Source of the DNA: JAKALD01 sp963817785
GTDB taxonomy: Bacteria; Pseudomonadota; Gammaproteobacteria; Burkholderiales; SG8-39
DNA: 64,000 bases
Assembly (NCBI GenBank): GCA_963817785.1
Contig: CAWFPL010000003.1
Coordinates: 310,001-374,000 of the forward strand
Reading direction: 5' to 3'
Shown here: positions 9,374 through 16,977 of the stretch, piece by piece
Layout: each line of letters starts with the position of its first letter
Position numbering within the stretch: the first letter of the stretch is position 1
Notes under the pieces: model-generated
Database searches by the model: none
Seen by the model: the letters and a program-made list of their open reading frames with translations, nothing else
Told to the model about the DNA's origin: nothing
Translations under genes and position numbers: made by a program

Positions 9374-10385
9374 GCAGGGCGAGCTCCCAGCGCGGCCGCA
9401 CGGTAAAAGCCTGCGCGCCGCGCGCGTGCGCCGGTGATTGCGCCAGGCGCAAGGCGGCGGCGAAAGCAATCATGGCGCCATTGTCGGTGCACAGCTCGAG
9501 CTCGGGATAGAAGACCTCGAAGCCGCGCTTGCGTGCCGCAGCGTCGAGCGCGGCGCGCAGCTGCCGGTTGGCGCCCACCCCGCCCGCCACCACCAGGCGC
9601 CTGAGCCCGGTCTGCTCGAGCGCCGCGGCGCACTTGGCTACCAGCACCTCGACGATCGCCTCCTGAAACGCGCGCGCCACGTCGGCGTAGAACTGCTCGT
9701 TCGCATCGGCGCCCTTCACCAGCGTGAGGACCGCAGTTTTCAGGCCGCTGAAGCTGAACTCCAGGTCGCCGCTCCCGAGCATCGGCCGCGGCAGCCGGTA
9801 GCGGCCCGGAGTGCCCGCCTCGGCCAGCCGCGAAACCGCCGGGCCACCGGGGTAACCCAGGCCGAGGAGCTTCGCGGTCTTGTCGAAGGCCTCGCCGGCG
9901 GCGTCGTCCTGCGTCTCGCCCAGCAACCGGTAGCGCCCGACCCCATGCACCTGCATGAGCTGCGTGTGGCCACCCGATACCAGCAGGGCCACGAAGGGAA
10001 AATCCGGCGGCCGCGCCGACAGCAGGGGCGAGAGCAGGTGTCCTTCCAGATGGTGGATGCCGAGCGCCGGCACGCCGAGCGCGAACGCCAGGGCGCACGC
10101 GAACCCCGCGCCCACCAACAGCGCCCCGGCTAGGCCGGGCCCCTCGGTGTAGGCGATCGCGGCCAGCTCTCCGGTCGGGCGCCCGGCCTGGCGGAAGACC
10201 TGGCGCGCCAGCGGCACCAGACGCCTGACATGGTCGCGCGAGGCGAGCTCGGGCACCACGCCGCCATAGGCCTCGTGCATCGCCACCTGCGAGTACACGG
10301 CGTGCGCGAGCAGGCGCGCGGCGCGGCCGTCGTAGAGCGCGATGCCGGTTTCGTCGCAGGAGGTCTCGATGCCTAGGATGAGCAT
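9360..10385 (-). CDS. tsaD: tRNA N6-adenosine threonylcarbamoyltransferase
   Basis: TsaD makes the t6A37 modification in tRNAs reading ANN codons, together with TsaB and TsaE. The 341-residue protein has the ASKHA-fold start LGIETSCDETGIALYDG, the metal-binding HHLEGH motif near residue 110, LLVSGGHTQL, DDAAGEAFDKTAKLLGL, and VAGGVGANRQLR. It is divergent from rpsU, as in many proteobacteria, with 96 nt between the two start codons. Confidence 0.95.
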   Translation of the reverse strand: MLILGIETSCDETGIALYDGRAARLLAHAVYSQVAMHEAYGGVVPELASRDHVRRLVPLARQVFRQAGRPTGELAAIAYTEGPGLAGALLVGAGFACALAFALGVPALGIHHLEGHLLSPLLSARPPDFPFVALLVSGGHTQLMQVHGVGRYRLLGETQDDAAGEAFDKTAKLLGLGYPGGPAVSRLAEAGTPGRYRLPRPMLGSGDLEFSFSGLKTAVLTLVKGADANEQFYADVARAFQEAIVEVLVAKCAAALEQTGLRRLVVAGGVGANRQLRAALDAAARKRGFEVFYPELELCTDNGAMIAFAAALRLAQSPAHARGAQAFTVRPRWELALLNQA

Positions 10386-10445
10386 GGCAGCAGGGGGAGG
10401 GGCGCCATTCTACCGGGGGGCTAGCCTCGCGTCTTGGATTCCGGA

Positions 10446-10451
10446 TATAAT
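10446..10451 (+). promoter_or_regulatory. -10 element of the rpsU promoter
   Basis: A perfect TATAAT sits 30 nt upstream of the rpsU start in an otherwise GC-rich region. No good -35 hexamer is found at 16-18 nt spacing, so the promoter may rely on an activator or on the -10 alone. Confidence 0.5.
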
Positions 10452-10481
10452 TCAAGTCTTTCCGGTCAAACTGAGGGACTG

Positions 10482-10694
10482 ATGCCGACCGTTCGCGTCA
10501 AGGAAAACGAGCCGTTCGAAGTGGCGATGCGCCGCTTCAAGCGCACCGTCGAGAAGACGGGCCTGCTCACCGAGCTGCGCGCCCGCGAGTTCTACGAAAA
10601 GCCGACCGCCGAGCGCAAGCGCAAGCTCGCTGCCGCGGTGAAGCGTCATCACAAGCGCCTGCGCAGCCAGATGCTGCCGCAGAAGCTGTACTAA
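10482..10694 (+). CDS. rpsU: 30S ribosomal protein S21
   Basis: This basic 70-residue small-subunit protein has the standard S21 sequence pattern: MPTVRVKENEPFEVAMRRFK followed by an Arg/Lys-rich helical body and the end RSQMLPQKLY. The ATG at 10482 is chosen over an in-frame ATG at 10434, because S21 begins with PTVRV. It opens the macromolecular synthesis cluster rpsU-yqeY-dnaG-rpoD. Confidence 0.96.
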   Translation: MPTVRVKENEPFEVAMRRFKRTVEKTGLLTELRAREFYEKPTAERKRKLAAAVKRHHKRLRSQMLPQKLY

Positions 10695-10709
10695 GCCCCC
10701 GCATCCGTC

Positions 10710-10743
10710 CGGCCGCGGCCGCTCGCCCGAGCGCCCGCGGCCG
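10710..10743 (+). terminator. Hairpin terminator/attenuator between rpsU and yqeY
   Basis: Two 16-nt arms, CGGCCGCGGCCGCTCG and CGAGCGCCCGCGGCCG, pair with one C-C mismatch and a very short loop, followed by TTGCTTTT. This fits a rho-independent terminator that would let rpsU be expressed more than the downstream genes. In E. coli a terminator after rpsU plays this role in the rpsU-dnaG-rpoD operon. Confidence 0.65.
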
Positions 10744-10763
10744 TTGCTTTTCCGGAGACCGCC

Positions 10764-11210
10764 ATGGCGCTGAAGGAACGCATCAACGAGGACATGAAGG
10801 CGGCCATGCGCGCCAGAGAGGCGGCGCGCCTGTCCGCAATCCGGCTGCTGCTCGCGGCTCTGAAGCAGAAGGAGGTCGACGAGCGCGTCACGCTCGCCGA
10901 CGCCGACGTGATCGCCATCATCGAGAAGCTGATCAAGCAGCGGCGCGAGTCGATCGCGCAGTACGACAAGGCCGGTCGCGCCGACCTTGCCGGAGCCGAG
11001 CAATTCGAGATCGGCGTGCTCTCGGCTTATCTTCCGCAGCAGATGTCGGAGGCCGAGCTGGCGCAGGCGGTCGAGGCCGCGGTCGCCGAGTCGGGCGCAG
11101 CCGGCGTGAAGGACATGGGTAAGGTGATGGCAGCGCTCAAGCCGCGGCTCGCGGGCCGCGCCGACATGGGCAGGGTGTCGGCGCTCGTCAAGTCCCGGCT
11201 CGGCGGCTGA
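10764..11210 (+). CDS. YqeY/GatB-tail family protein
   Basis: The 148-residue protein belongs to the YqeY family, related to the tRNA-binding tail domain of GatB. Seen are MALKERINEDMKAAMRARE, the KQRRESIAQYDKAGR segment, and LSAYLPQQMSEAEL followed by GKVMAALKPRLAGRADM. The function of free-standing YqeY is not firmly known. It has a GGAGACC ribosome-binding site just upstream and, as usual in betaproteobacteria, lies between rpsU and dnaG. Confidence 0.88.
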   Translation: MALKERINEDMKAAMRAREAARLSAIRLLLAALKQKEVDERVTLADADVIAIIEKLIKQRRESIAQYDKAGRADLAGAEQFEIGVLSAYLPQQMSEAELAQAVEAAVAESGAAGVKDMGKVMAALKPRLAGRADMGRVSALVKSRLGG

Positions 11211-11227
11211 CACAATCCGGGCCGGAG

Positions 11228-11281
11228 CCCATTTTTCCCGCCGGTGTGGAAAAATGGGGCAGGAAAAGCGGGGTCTGACCC
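11228..11281 (+). repeat. REP-like palindrome upstream of dnaG
   Basis: An 11-bp perfect stem, CCCATTTTTCC (11228-11238) and GGAAAAATGGG (11248-11258), encloses a 9-nt loop. It is followed by a second small palindrome GGGTCTGACCC at 11271-11281. The combination of an AT-rich spacer hairpin with a GGGTCnGACCC palindrome resembles intergenic repeats that are scattered in many betaproteobacterial genomes. It could also act as an RNA processing or attenuation site between yqeY and dnaG. Only one copy was noticed in this window. Confidence 0.5.
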
Positions 11282-11304
11282 TGATTCCCGGCCCCGGTCT
11301 CCCC

Positions 11305-13056
11305 GTGATCCCCGAAACGTTCAAGCAGGATCTGCTCAACCGCGTCGACATCGTCGAGGTGGTGTCGCGTTACGTGCGGCTGAAAAAGGGCGGCGCGAAC
11401 TACCTCGGCCTGTGCCCGTTCCACGGCGAAAAGACGCCGTCGTTCACCGTGAGCCCGGCCAAGCAGTTCTACCACTGCTTCGGCTGCGGCGCGCACGGCA
11501 ACGCGATCGGCTTCCTGATGTCTTACGCGGGCCTGGGTTACGTCGAGGCGGTCAAGGACCTCGCCGGGTCGGCCGGCATGCAGGTGCCGGAGGAATCGCC
11601 GCGCACGCGCGAGGAGGCCGTGCGGCGCGAGCGCGAGACCGATCTCTACGGCACGATGGAGAAGGCGATGCACTTCTATCGCGCCGAGCTGAAGAAGTCG
11701 CCGCGGGCGATCGAATATCTGAAGGAGCGCGGGCTGACCGGCGAGATCGCGGCGCGCTTTCGTCTCGGCTACGCGCCCGATGACTGGAATGCGCTGAAAG
11801 GGGCCTTTCCCGAATACGCGGACAAGGCCCTGGTCGAATGCGGCCTGGTGATCGAGAACGAGGACAAGCGCTACGACCGCTTCCGCGACCGCATCATGTT
11901 TCCGATCCTGAGCGCGCGCGGCGCGGTGATCGGCTTCGGCGGCCGCGTTCTCGGTGCGGGTGAGCCGAAATACCTGAATTCCCCCGAGACGCCGCTGTTC
12001 GAGAAGGGGCGCGAGGTGTACGGCCTGGTGCAGGCCCGCGAAGCGATCCGGGCGGCGAACAGAGTGCTGGTGGTCGAGGGCTACATGGATGTCGTGGCGC
12101 TGGCGCAGTTCGACGTGGGCTACGCGGTGGCGACTCTCGGCACGGCGACCACGCCCGTGCACGTCTCGAAGCTGCTGCGCCTGGCCGACGAGCTGGTGTT
12201 CTGCTTCGACGGTGACGCCGCGGGCCGCAAGGCCGCCTGGCGCGCGCTGGAGGTGAGCCTGCCGCTCGTGAACGACGCCAAGCCGGTCCGGTTCCTGTTT
12301 CTGCCCGACGGCGAGGATCCCGACAGCTACGTGCGCGCGCGCGGAAAGGACGCCTTCGAGCGTGCCGTGCGCGAGGCGCAGACGCTTTCAGGGTTCCTGC
12401 TGGGCGAGCTGCGCGCCCGGGCCGAGCTCGCCACGCCGGAGGGGCGTTCGCGGTTCCTGACCGCCGCCAAGCCGTACGTGCAAGAGATCGCCGCCCCGGC
12501 CCTCAGGCTGCAGATCGCCAAGGAGGTGGCCGGGCTCGCGAACGTGTCCCAGGACGAGGCGGAACGCTTGATGGAGCTGCGCAGCGGCCCCATATACGCG
12601 AGACCGGCGCTGGCGCGAAGCGCACCGCCCCTGACCGTGGCGCAGGAGCGCAATCTTCTGCGCTGCGTCCTGGCCAGGCCCTCGCTCGCCGCGGAGCTTG
12701 ACTCGGCCCTGCTCGACGAGGGGCTGCCGGAAACGGGTGCCCTGCATGCGCTGGCGGAGTGGGTCGAGGCCACCGGCGGGCCCAACCAGGCCGCGGTGAT
12801 CGACCGGTTCCAGGGCACCGAATTCGAGGAGCTCGTGTTCCAGACCCAGGCGTCCCTGCTCGAGCACGGGCCTGACGACGATTCGGTCGCGGAGCAGTTC
12901 CGGCAGATCCAGCTCGCGCTGCGCATCAAGCGCAAGAACGAGGAGTACGAGCAACTGAAACGCCGGGCCACCGGAGGGCAGCCGACCCGGGAGTTGATCG
13001 TGGAACTGGACCAGCGCGCGCGCGAGCTCGCGCACCTGAAGGGGCAAAGGCTGTGA
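11305..13056 (+). CDS. dnaG: DNA primase
   Basis: DnaG makes RNA primers at the replication fork. The GTG at 11305 gives a start VIPETFKQDLLNRVDIV that aligns with known primases; an in-frame ATG at 11254 would lie inside the repeat hairpin and add non-homologous residues. The 583-residue product has the CHC2 zinc site (Cys37, His40, Cys58, Cys61 in CPFH...CFGC), the TOPRIM core with VVEGYMDVVAL and FCFDGDAAGRKA, and a C-terminal DnaB-interacting helical region. No clear Shine-Dalgarno precedes the GTG, which fits low expression. Confidence 0.95.
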   Translation: MIPETFKQDLLNRVDIVEVVSRYVRLKKGGANYLGLCPFHGEKTPSFTVSPAKQFYHCFGCGAHGNAIGFLMSYAGLGYVEAVKDLAGSAGMQVPEESPRTREEAVRRERETDLYGTMEKAMHFYRAELKKSPRAIEYLKERGLTGEIAARFRLGYAPDDWNALKGAFPEYADKALVECGLVIENEDKRYDRFRDRIMFPILSARGAVIGFGGRVLGAGEPKYLNSPETPLFEKGREVYGLVQAREAIRAANRVLVVEGYMDVVALAQFDVGYAVATLGTATTPVHVSKLLRLADELVFCFDGDAAGRKAAWRALEVSLPLVNDAKPVRFLFLPDGEDPDSYVRARGKDAFERAVREAQTLSGFLLGELRARAELATPEGRSRFLTAAKPYVQEIAAPALRLQIAKEVAGLANVSQDEAERLMELRSGPIYARPALARSAPPLTVAQERNLLRCVLARPSLAAELDSALLDEGLPETGALHALAEWVEATGGPNQAAVIDRFQGTEFEELVFQTQASLLEHGPDDDSVAEQFRQIQLALRIKRKNEEYEQLKRRATGGQPTRELIVELDQRARELAHLKGQRL

Positions 13057-13065
13057 AAGGGTCTT

Positions 13066-13074
13066 TGCTATAAT
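13066..13074 (+). promoter_or_regulatory. Extended -10 promoter of rpoD
   Basis: TGCTATAAT combines a TGn extension with a perfect -10 hexamer (13069-13074). It lies 10 nt after the dnaG stop and about 50 nt before the rpoD start. No -35 hexamer is evident, as is common for extended -10 promoters. This gives rpoD its own expression apart from the rpsU promoter. Confidence 0.6.
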
Positions 13075-13123
13075 GTAGGGTTTTCCGATTTAACGCCCTG
13101 ACCGGCGTCTCGAGAGGCAAGGA

Positions 13124-15409
13124 ATGGCCAAGGACAAGCGCAAATCGCAGGCGAAAGCCGCACGTGCCGTAAAGATGAAAGCGAAGGCAATCAAGAGCTT
13201 GAAACCCAAGAAGGCTGTTCGCGTACGCCCGATCACGAAGAAGAAGGCGAACGCCGGGCGCGCGGCCAAGCCCCTGAAGAAGGCGCCTAAGTACGCCGCG
13301 CTGGTCAAAAAGCCGGCCAAGCCGGCGCAGCCGGCGGGGAAAGCCGTGGCGCACGAGCCGCCGAAGGCGGTCCCGCCCAAGGCGGAGGACAAGAGCGCCG
13401 CGAAAAAGGGCAAGACGCCAATCAAGAGCGCCAAGCAGGCGCTCGAGCTGCTCGAGGCCAAGGTCAACGAGGTCAAGGCGGCCAAGGCCAAGGGCGGCCG
13501 CCCCGGGCGGCGGGGCAAGAAAGACGAGTGGCTCAGCGCCCCCGAGCTGCCCAAGGAAGACGCGGAGACGCGGCGCACGCGCCTGAAGAACCTGATCAAG
13601 CTCGGCAAGGAGCGCGGCTTCCTGACCTACGTCGAGATCAACGATCACCTGCCGGACGACCTGGTCGACGCCGAGCAGATCGAGTCGATCATCTCGACCT
13701 TCAACGACATGGGCATCCAGGTCTACGATCAGGCGCCCGACCAGGAAGCGCTGCTGATCACCGAGTCGGCACCCGTCGCATCCAACGACGAGGACGTCGA
13801 GGAGCAGGCCGAGGCTGCGCTGTCGACCGTCGACTCCGAGTTCGGCCGCACCACCGACCCGGTGCGCATGTACATGCGCGAGATGGGTTCGGTAGAGCTG
13901 CTCACGCGCGAGGGCGAGATCGAGATTGCCAAGCGCATCGAAGAGGGCCTGCGCCACATGATCCAGGCGATCAGCGCCTGTCCGACCACGATCGGCGAGA
14001 TCCTGGACCTTGCCGACCGGGTCGAGAAGGAAGAGGCGCGCATCGACGAGGTGGTGGACGGCCTGATCGATCCGAACGCCAAGGACGACTTCGACCCGCG
14101 CAAGGCGGAGTCCGAGGAGGACGAGGAAGAGACCATCGAGGAGGATGTCGAGGAGGAGGACGACGACGGCGCCGCCGCTTCGGCGAGCCTGCTGCGGTTG
14201 CGTACCGAGGCGCTGGAGAAGTTCATCCGCATCCGGCGGCTGCACGAGAAGACCAAGCGGGTGCTCGAAAGCAAGGGCCCACGCGACAAGGACTACTTGC
14301 GGGTGCGCGACCAGATCTCTAATGAACTGATGGCGATCCGCTTCACGGCGCGCACCGTCGAGCGGCTGTGCGACAGCGTGCGCGGCCTGGTCGAGGAGAT
14401 CCGGCGCTACGAACGCGAGATTCACGACATCTGCGTCGACAAGGCGCAGATGCCGCGCCAGCATTTCATCAAGGTGTTCGCCGGGACCGAGGGCTCCAAG
14501 CGCTGGCTCTCGAGCGAGGTCAGCGCAGGCCATCCGTGGAGCGCGACGCTGACGCGCCTCGAGCCCGCCGTGCTCGAGCTGCTGGGCAAGATCCAGGCGG
14601 TGCAGCAGAAGATCGGCATCCCGATCCGCGACCTCAAGGAGATCAACAAGCAGATGTCGACCGGCGAGGCGAAGGCCCGCCGGGCGAAGCGCGAGATGAC
14701 CGAGGCGAACCTGCGGCTGGTGATCTCGATCGCCAAGAAGTACACCAATCGCGGCTTGCAGTTTCTGGACCTGATCCAGGAAGGCAACATCGGCCTGATG
14801 AAGGCGGTGGACAAGTTCGAATACCGCCGCGGCTACAAGTTCTCGACCTACGCGACGTGGTGGATCCGGCAGGCGATCACGCGCTCGATCGCGGACCAGG
14901 CGCGCACCATCCGCATTCCGGTGCACATGATCGAGACGATCAACAAGATGAACCGCATCAGCCGCCAGATCCTGCAGGAGACCGGCCAGGAGCCGGATCC
15001 GGCGACGCTCGCCGCGAAGATGGAGATGCCCGAGGAGAAGATCCGCAAGATCCTCAAGATCTCCAAGGAGCCGATCTCGATGGAGACGCCGATCGGCGAC
15101 GACGACGACTCGCACCTGGGCGACTTCATCGAGGACCAGTCCACCATGGCGCCGTCGGACGCGGCGACCTACGCCTCGCTGCGCGACGTCACCAAGGAAG
15201 TCCTCGACACGCTCACGCCGCGCGAGGCCAAGGTTCTGCGCATGCGCTTCGGCATCGAGATGTCCACCGACCACACGCTCGAGGAAGTGGGCAAGCAGTT
15301 CGACGTGACGCGCGAGCGCATCCGCCAGATCGAAGCCAAGGCGCTGCGCAAGCTGCGCCATCCGTCGCGCTCCGAACGGCTGAAGAGCTTCCTCGACCAG
15401 GAGTCCTGA
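13124..15409 (+). CDS. rpoD: RNA polymerase sigma factor RpoD (sigma-70)
   Basis: This is the primary sigma factor, 761 residues. The first about 110 residues are an unusually Lys/Ala/Pro-rich basic extension, followed by region 1.1 (TRLKNLIKLGKERGFLTY), the acidic non-conserved region with an EEDEEETIEEDVEEEDDD tract, and regions 2-4. Seen are YKFSTYATWWIRQAITRSIAD (region 2.3-2.4, split here as STYATWWIRQAIT), the region 3 segment, and the region 4.2 helix-turn-helix TLEEVGKQFDVTRERIRQIE. RBS GAGAGGCAAGG precedes the ATG. Confidence 0.97.
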   Translation: MAKDKRKSQAKAARAVKMKAKAIKSLKPKKAVRVRPITKKKANAGRAAKPLKKAPKYAALVKKPAKPAQPAGKAVAHEPPKAVPPKAEDKSAAKKGKTPIKSAKQALELLEAKVNEVKAAKAKGGRPGRRGKKDEWLSAPELPKEDAETRRTRLKNLIKLGKERGFLTYVEINDHLPDDLVDAEQIESIISTFNDMGIQVYDQAPDQEALLITESAPVASNDEDVEEQAEAALSTVDSEFGRTTDPVRMYMREMGSVELLTREGEIEIAKRIEEGLRHMIQAISACPTTIGEILDLADRVEKEEARIDEVVDGLIDPNAKDDFDPRKAESEEDEEETIEEDVEEEDDDGAAASASLLRLRTEALEKFIRIRRLHEKTKRVLESKGPRDKDYLRVRDQISNELMAIRFTARTVERLCDSVRGLVEEIRRYEREIHDICVDKAQMPRQHFIKVFAGTEGSKRWLSSEVSAGHPWSATLTRLEPAVLELLGKIQAVQQKIGIPIRDLKEINKQMSTGEAKARRAKREMTEANLRLVISIAKKYTNRGLQFLDLIQEGNIGLMKAVDKFEYRRGYKFSTYATWWIRQAITRSIADQARTIRIPVHMIETINKMNRISRQILQETGQEPDPATLAAKMEMPEEKIRKILKISKEPISMETPIGDDDDSHLGDFIEDQSTMAPSDAATYASLRDVTKEVLDTLTPREAKVLRMRFGIEMSTDHTLEEVGKQFDVTRERIRQIEAKALRKLRHPSRSERLKSFLDQES

Positions 15410-15427
15410 GCCGAAGCATCGGGCGAA

Positions 15428-15451
15428 GAAGGGCCGCGCGAGCGGCCCTTC
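15428..15451 (+). terminator. Rho-independent terminator of rpoD
   Basis: Perfect 10-bp arms GAAGGGCCGC and GCGGCCCTTC with a GCGA tetraloop, followed by TCATTT. It ends the macromolecular synthesis cluster 18 nt after the rpoD stop. Confidence 0.8.
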
Positions 15452-15474
15452 TCATTTGAGGGGAGAGAACCGAA

Positions 15475-16068
15475 GTGGGCAAGCTCGTCGATTACTACTT
15501 CTCGCCGGCTTCGCCGTGGAGCTACCTCGGCCATGCGCGCTTTGCCGATTGCGTGCGGCGCCACGGCGCGGCGATCCGGGTGAAGCCGGTCGACTACGGA
15601 GTGATCTTTCCGCAATCCGGCGGGCTGCCCCTGGGCAAGCGCGCGCCGCAGCGCCAGGCCTACCGCCTGATGGAGCTTGCGCGCTGGAAGGAGTTTCTCG
15701 GCCTGCCGCTCAACCTGCAGCCGAAGTTCTTTCCCGTCGATGCCACGCTCGCCGCGGAAATGGTCATCGCCTGCGAGCCGCTCGGCGCGGACCGCCAGAT
15801 GCGCCTGGCCGACGCGCTATTTCGTGCGCTGTGGGCCGAGGAGAAGAACATCGCCGACGCCGAGACCCTGCGGGCGCTCGCGCATGGCGCAGGCTTCGAC
15901 GGCCCCGGGCTACTGGCCGAGGCCGCTGGCGCGAAAGCGAAGTACGATGCTTATACGCAGGAAGCGCTGACGAGGGGCGTGTTCGGCGCGCCTACCTACG
16001 TCTACCGGGACGAGCTGTTCTGGGGACAGGACCGTCTGGATTTTCTGGAGCGTGCGCTGGCGAAGTGA
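15475..16068 (+). CDS. 2-hydroxychromene-2-carboxylate isomerase-like (DsbA/kappa-GST family)
   Basis: The 197-residue protein starts at the GTG 15475, preceded by GAGGGGAGAG. It has the thioredoxin-fold DsbA-like architecture of glutathione-dependent isomerases: YYFSPASPWSYLGH with the catalytic Ser near residue 11, and the cis-Pro region GVFGAPTYVYRDELFWGQDRL near the C terminus. Known relatives act in naphthalene degradation, but single chromosomal copies such as this usually have no known substrate. It is the last core gene before the interrupted tRNA. Confidence 0.87.
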   Translation: MGKLVDYYFSPASPWSYLGHARFADCVRRHGAAIRVKPVDYGVIFPQSGGLPLGKRAPQRQAYRLMELARWKEFLGLPLNLQPKFFPVDATLAAEMVIACEPLGADRQMRLADALFRALWAEEKNIADAETLRALAHGAGFDGPGLLAEAAGAKAKYDAYTQEALTRGVFGAPTYVYRDELFWGQDRLDFLERALAK

Positions 16069-16102
16069 GCGCGGATACCGCGCGCGGGCTTGCTCATTCG
16101 AA

Positions 16103-16143
16103 GGGCCGGTAGCTCAGTCGGTCAGAGCAGGGGACTCATAATC
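16103..16143 (+). tRNA. 5' half of an interrupted tRNA(CAU)
   Basis: The sequence folds as acceptor strand GGGCCGG, TA, D arm GCTC...GAGC, anticodon-stem strand GGGGA and loop CTCATAA, then stops matching a tRNA after ...TAATC. The missing rest (TCCCT, variable loop, T arm, acceptor CCGGCCC) is found at 56015-56060. Joined, the two halves give a 77-nt tRNA with all stems formed except one A-C mismatch at the base of the T stem. The G27-U43 wobble and TTGGTC variable loop resemble tRNA-Ile2(CAU) more than elongator tRNA-Met, so Ile2 is favoured. No clear promoter is seen upstream. The gene is not reconstituted at this junction. Confidence 0.85.
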
Positions 16144-16153
16144 ACCTGCTCTG
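16123..16153. other. Left attachment site (attL) with inverted-repeat arms
   Basis: The 10-bp core ACTCATAATC (16134-16143) is identical to the one at 56015-56024. It is flanked by perfect 9-bp inverted arms CAGAGCAGG (16123-16131, within the tRNA) and CCTGCTCTG (16145-16153, within the island), the layout expected of core-type binding sites for a tyrosine recombinase. The motif CCTGCTCT recurs at 16208 and at 55975. Confidence 0.75.
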
Positions 16154-16348
16154 TCAAGGCTAGCGCGTTGGCAAGACCGGTTACCGATTCTCGCCGGTAG
16201 TCGCTAACCTGCTCTCGCCACAGGATAATTGACCGGTAGAGCACGGCGGGCGACCTTGGGGCTGCACAAGGCACCCCGGATAAGCATTCAAATTTCCCAG
16301 TCGTTTTCCACTTGTTACGGGCTAAATGCTTAGTCCGGAGCGTGCACC

Positions 16349-16354
16349 TATAAT
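16349..16354 (+). promoter_or_regulatory. -10 element of the tRNA-Ile2 promoter
   Basis: A perfect TATAAT ends 8 nt before the first tRNA nucleotide, so transcription would begin within a few nucleotides of the mature 5' end. The -35 region is not obvious. The rest of 16144-16362 contains no gene. Confidence 0.55.
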
Positions 16355-16362
16355 GCGCCACA

Positions 16363-16673
16363 GGGCCGTTAGCTCAATGGTTAGAGCAGCGGACTCATCG
16401 GCGACGGTGACCTCCGCGGGAAACCGTGGATGGAAAAATCGGGTGAATTCAGGGAACCCTAAAGCGAAGCCAAGGCGACCCTGAGCCAAGCCGGGGCTGC
16501 AGCTCCGGAAGGTGCAGAGACTAGCGGAGGGGTCCAGTCCCCTTAATGACCGCCTCGAGCGCCCGACGCCCGAAACAGGTAGAGCTGTGGGCGATGAGAT
16601 AGTCCGGGGAGCAGGGAAACCTGCACAAACCCGAATCCGTTGGTTGCTGGTTCGAGCCCAGCACGGCCCACCA
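16363..16673 (+). tRNA. tRNA-Ile2(CAU) interrupted by a group I intron
   Basis: Exon 1 is 16363-16398 and exon 2 is 16634-16673. Joined, they give acceptor GGGCCGT/ACGGCCC, D arm GCTC/GAGC, anticodon stem GCGGA/TCCGT with the G27-U43 wobble, loop CTCATAA with anticodon CAU, T arm GCTGG/CCAGC, discriminator A and an encoded CCA. It closely resembles tRNA-Ile2, whose C34 is changed to lysidine by TilS so that it reads AUA. It lies 220 nt inside the left end of the island. It is not a copy of the interrupted tRNA, as the acceptor and T stems differ. Confidence 0.9.
16399..16633 (+). ncRNA. Group I intron, subgroup IC3 (Azoarcus type), no ORF
   Basis: The 235-nt intron begins right after the anticodon CAU (U as last exon base) and ends with G (omega-G), as group I introns do. 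An internal guide GUG at 16407-16409 can pair with the exon CAU. P2 is CCGCGG-GAAA-CCGTGG. The catalytic core shows AGAGACTAG (P7 5' strand) and GAGATAGTCC (P7 3' strand), and the last hairpin is GCAGGGAAACCTGC followed by ACAAACCCG. This order and wording match the Azoarcus tRNA-Ile intron, which is inserted at the same place. No homing endonuclease is encoded, so it should self-splice but is probably not mobile by homing. Confidence 0.92.
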
Positions 16674-16758
16674 CTTTCCGGCCCATGGGCCAAGGGCAGC
16701 AAGCCAAAGGGGCAACCGTAATGGGGCGACTGTGGAACAGATAACCCACCGGACCGAG

Positions 16759-16890
16759 ATGGCCTATATCGAAGCGCGCAATTCGGTGAGCGACGAGGAG
16801 CTACTGAAGCGAATCAGGAATGCCCCGGACTGCGGCGGCGCGCTCCTTGTCGAACTCAGCGATTTCTTGGAGCAACAGACAAAGGAGTAA
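16759..16890 (+). CDS. Possible small protein, 43 residues
   Basis: An ATG-started frame of 43 codons, MAYIEARNSVSDEELLKRIR and onward to LEQQTKE, lies between the intron-bearing tRNA and the methyltransferase gene. It has a plausible acidic, helical composition but a weak ribosome-binding site. No family is recognised. It is the only coding candidate in 16674-16977. Confidence 0.25.
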   Translation: MAYIEARNSVSDEELLKRIRNAPDCGGALLVELSDFLEQQTKE

Positions 16891-16977
16891 GCGCGGGCAT
16901 CGCGCGCGGCCTTGCTTCGAGGCGAACGGCTCTTCTGCTGGTCTTGCTGTTTGCTCCCCGCTCGCGCTATTAATTGC

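Noticed and set aside
12926..15361. 811-codon minus-strand frame opposite rpoD
   Set aside because: Shadow of rpoD; Leu/Arg/Asp-rich with no domain.
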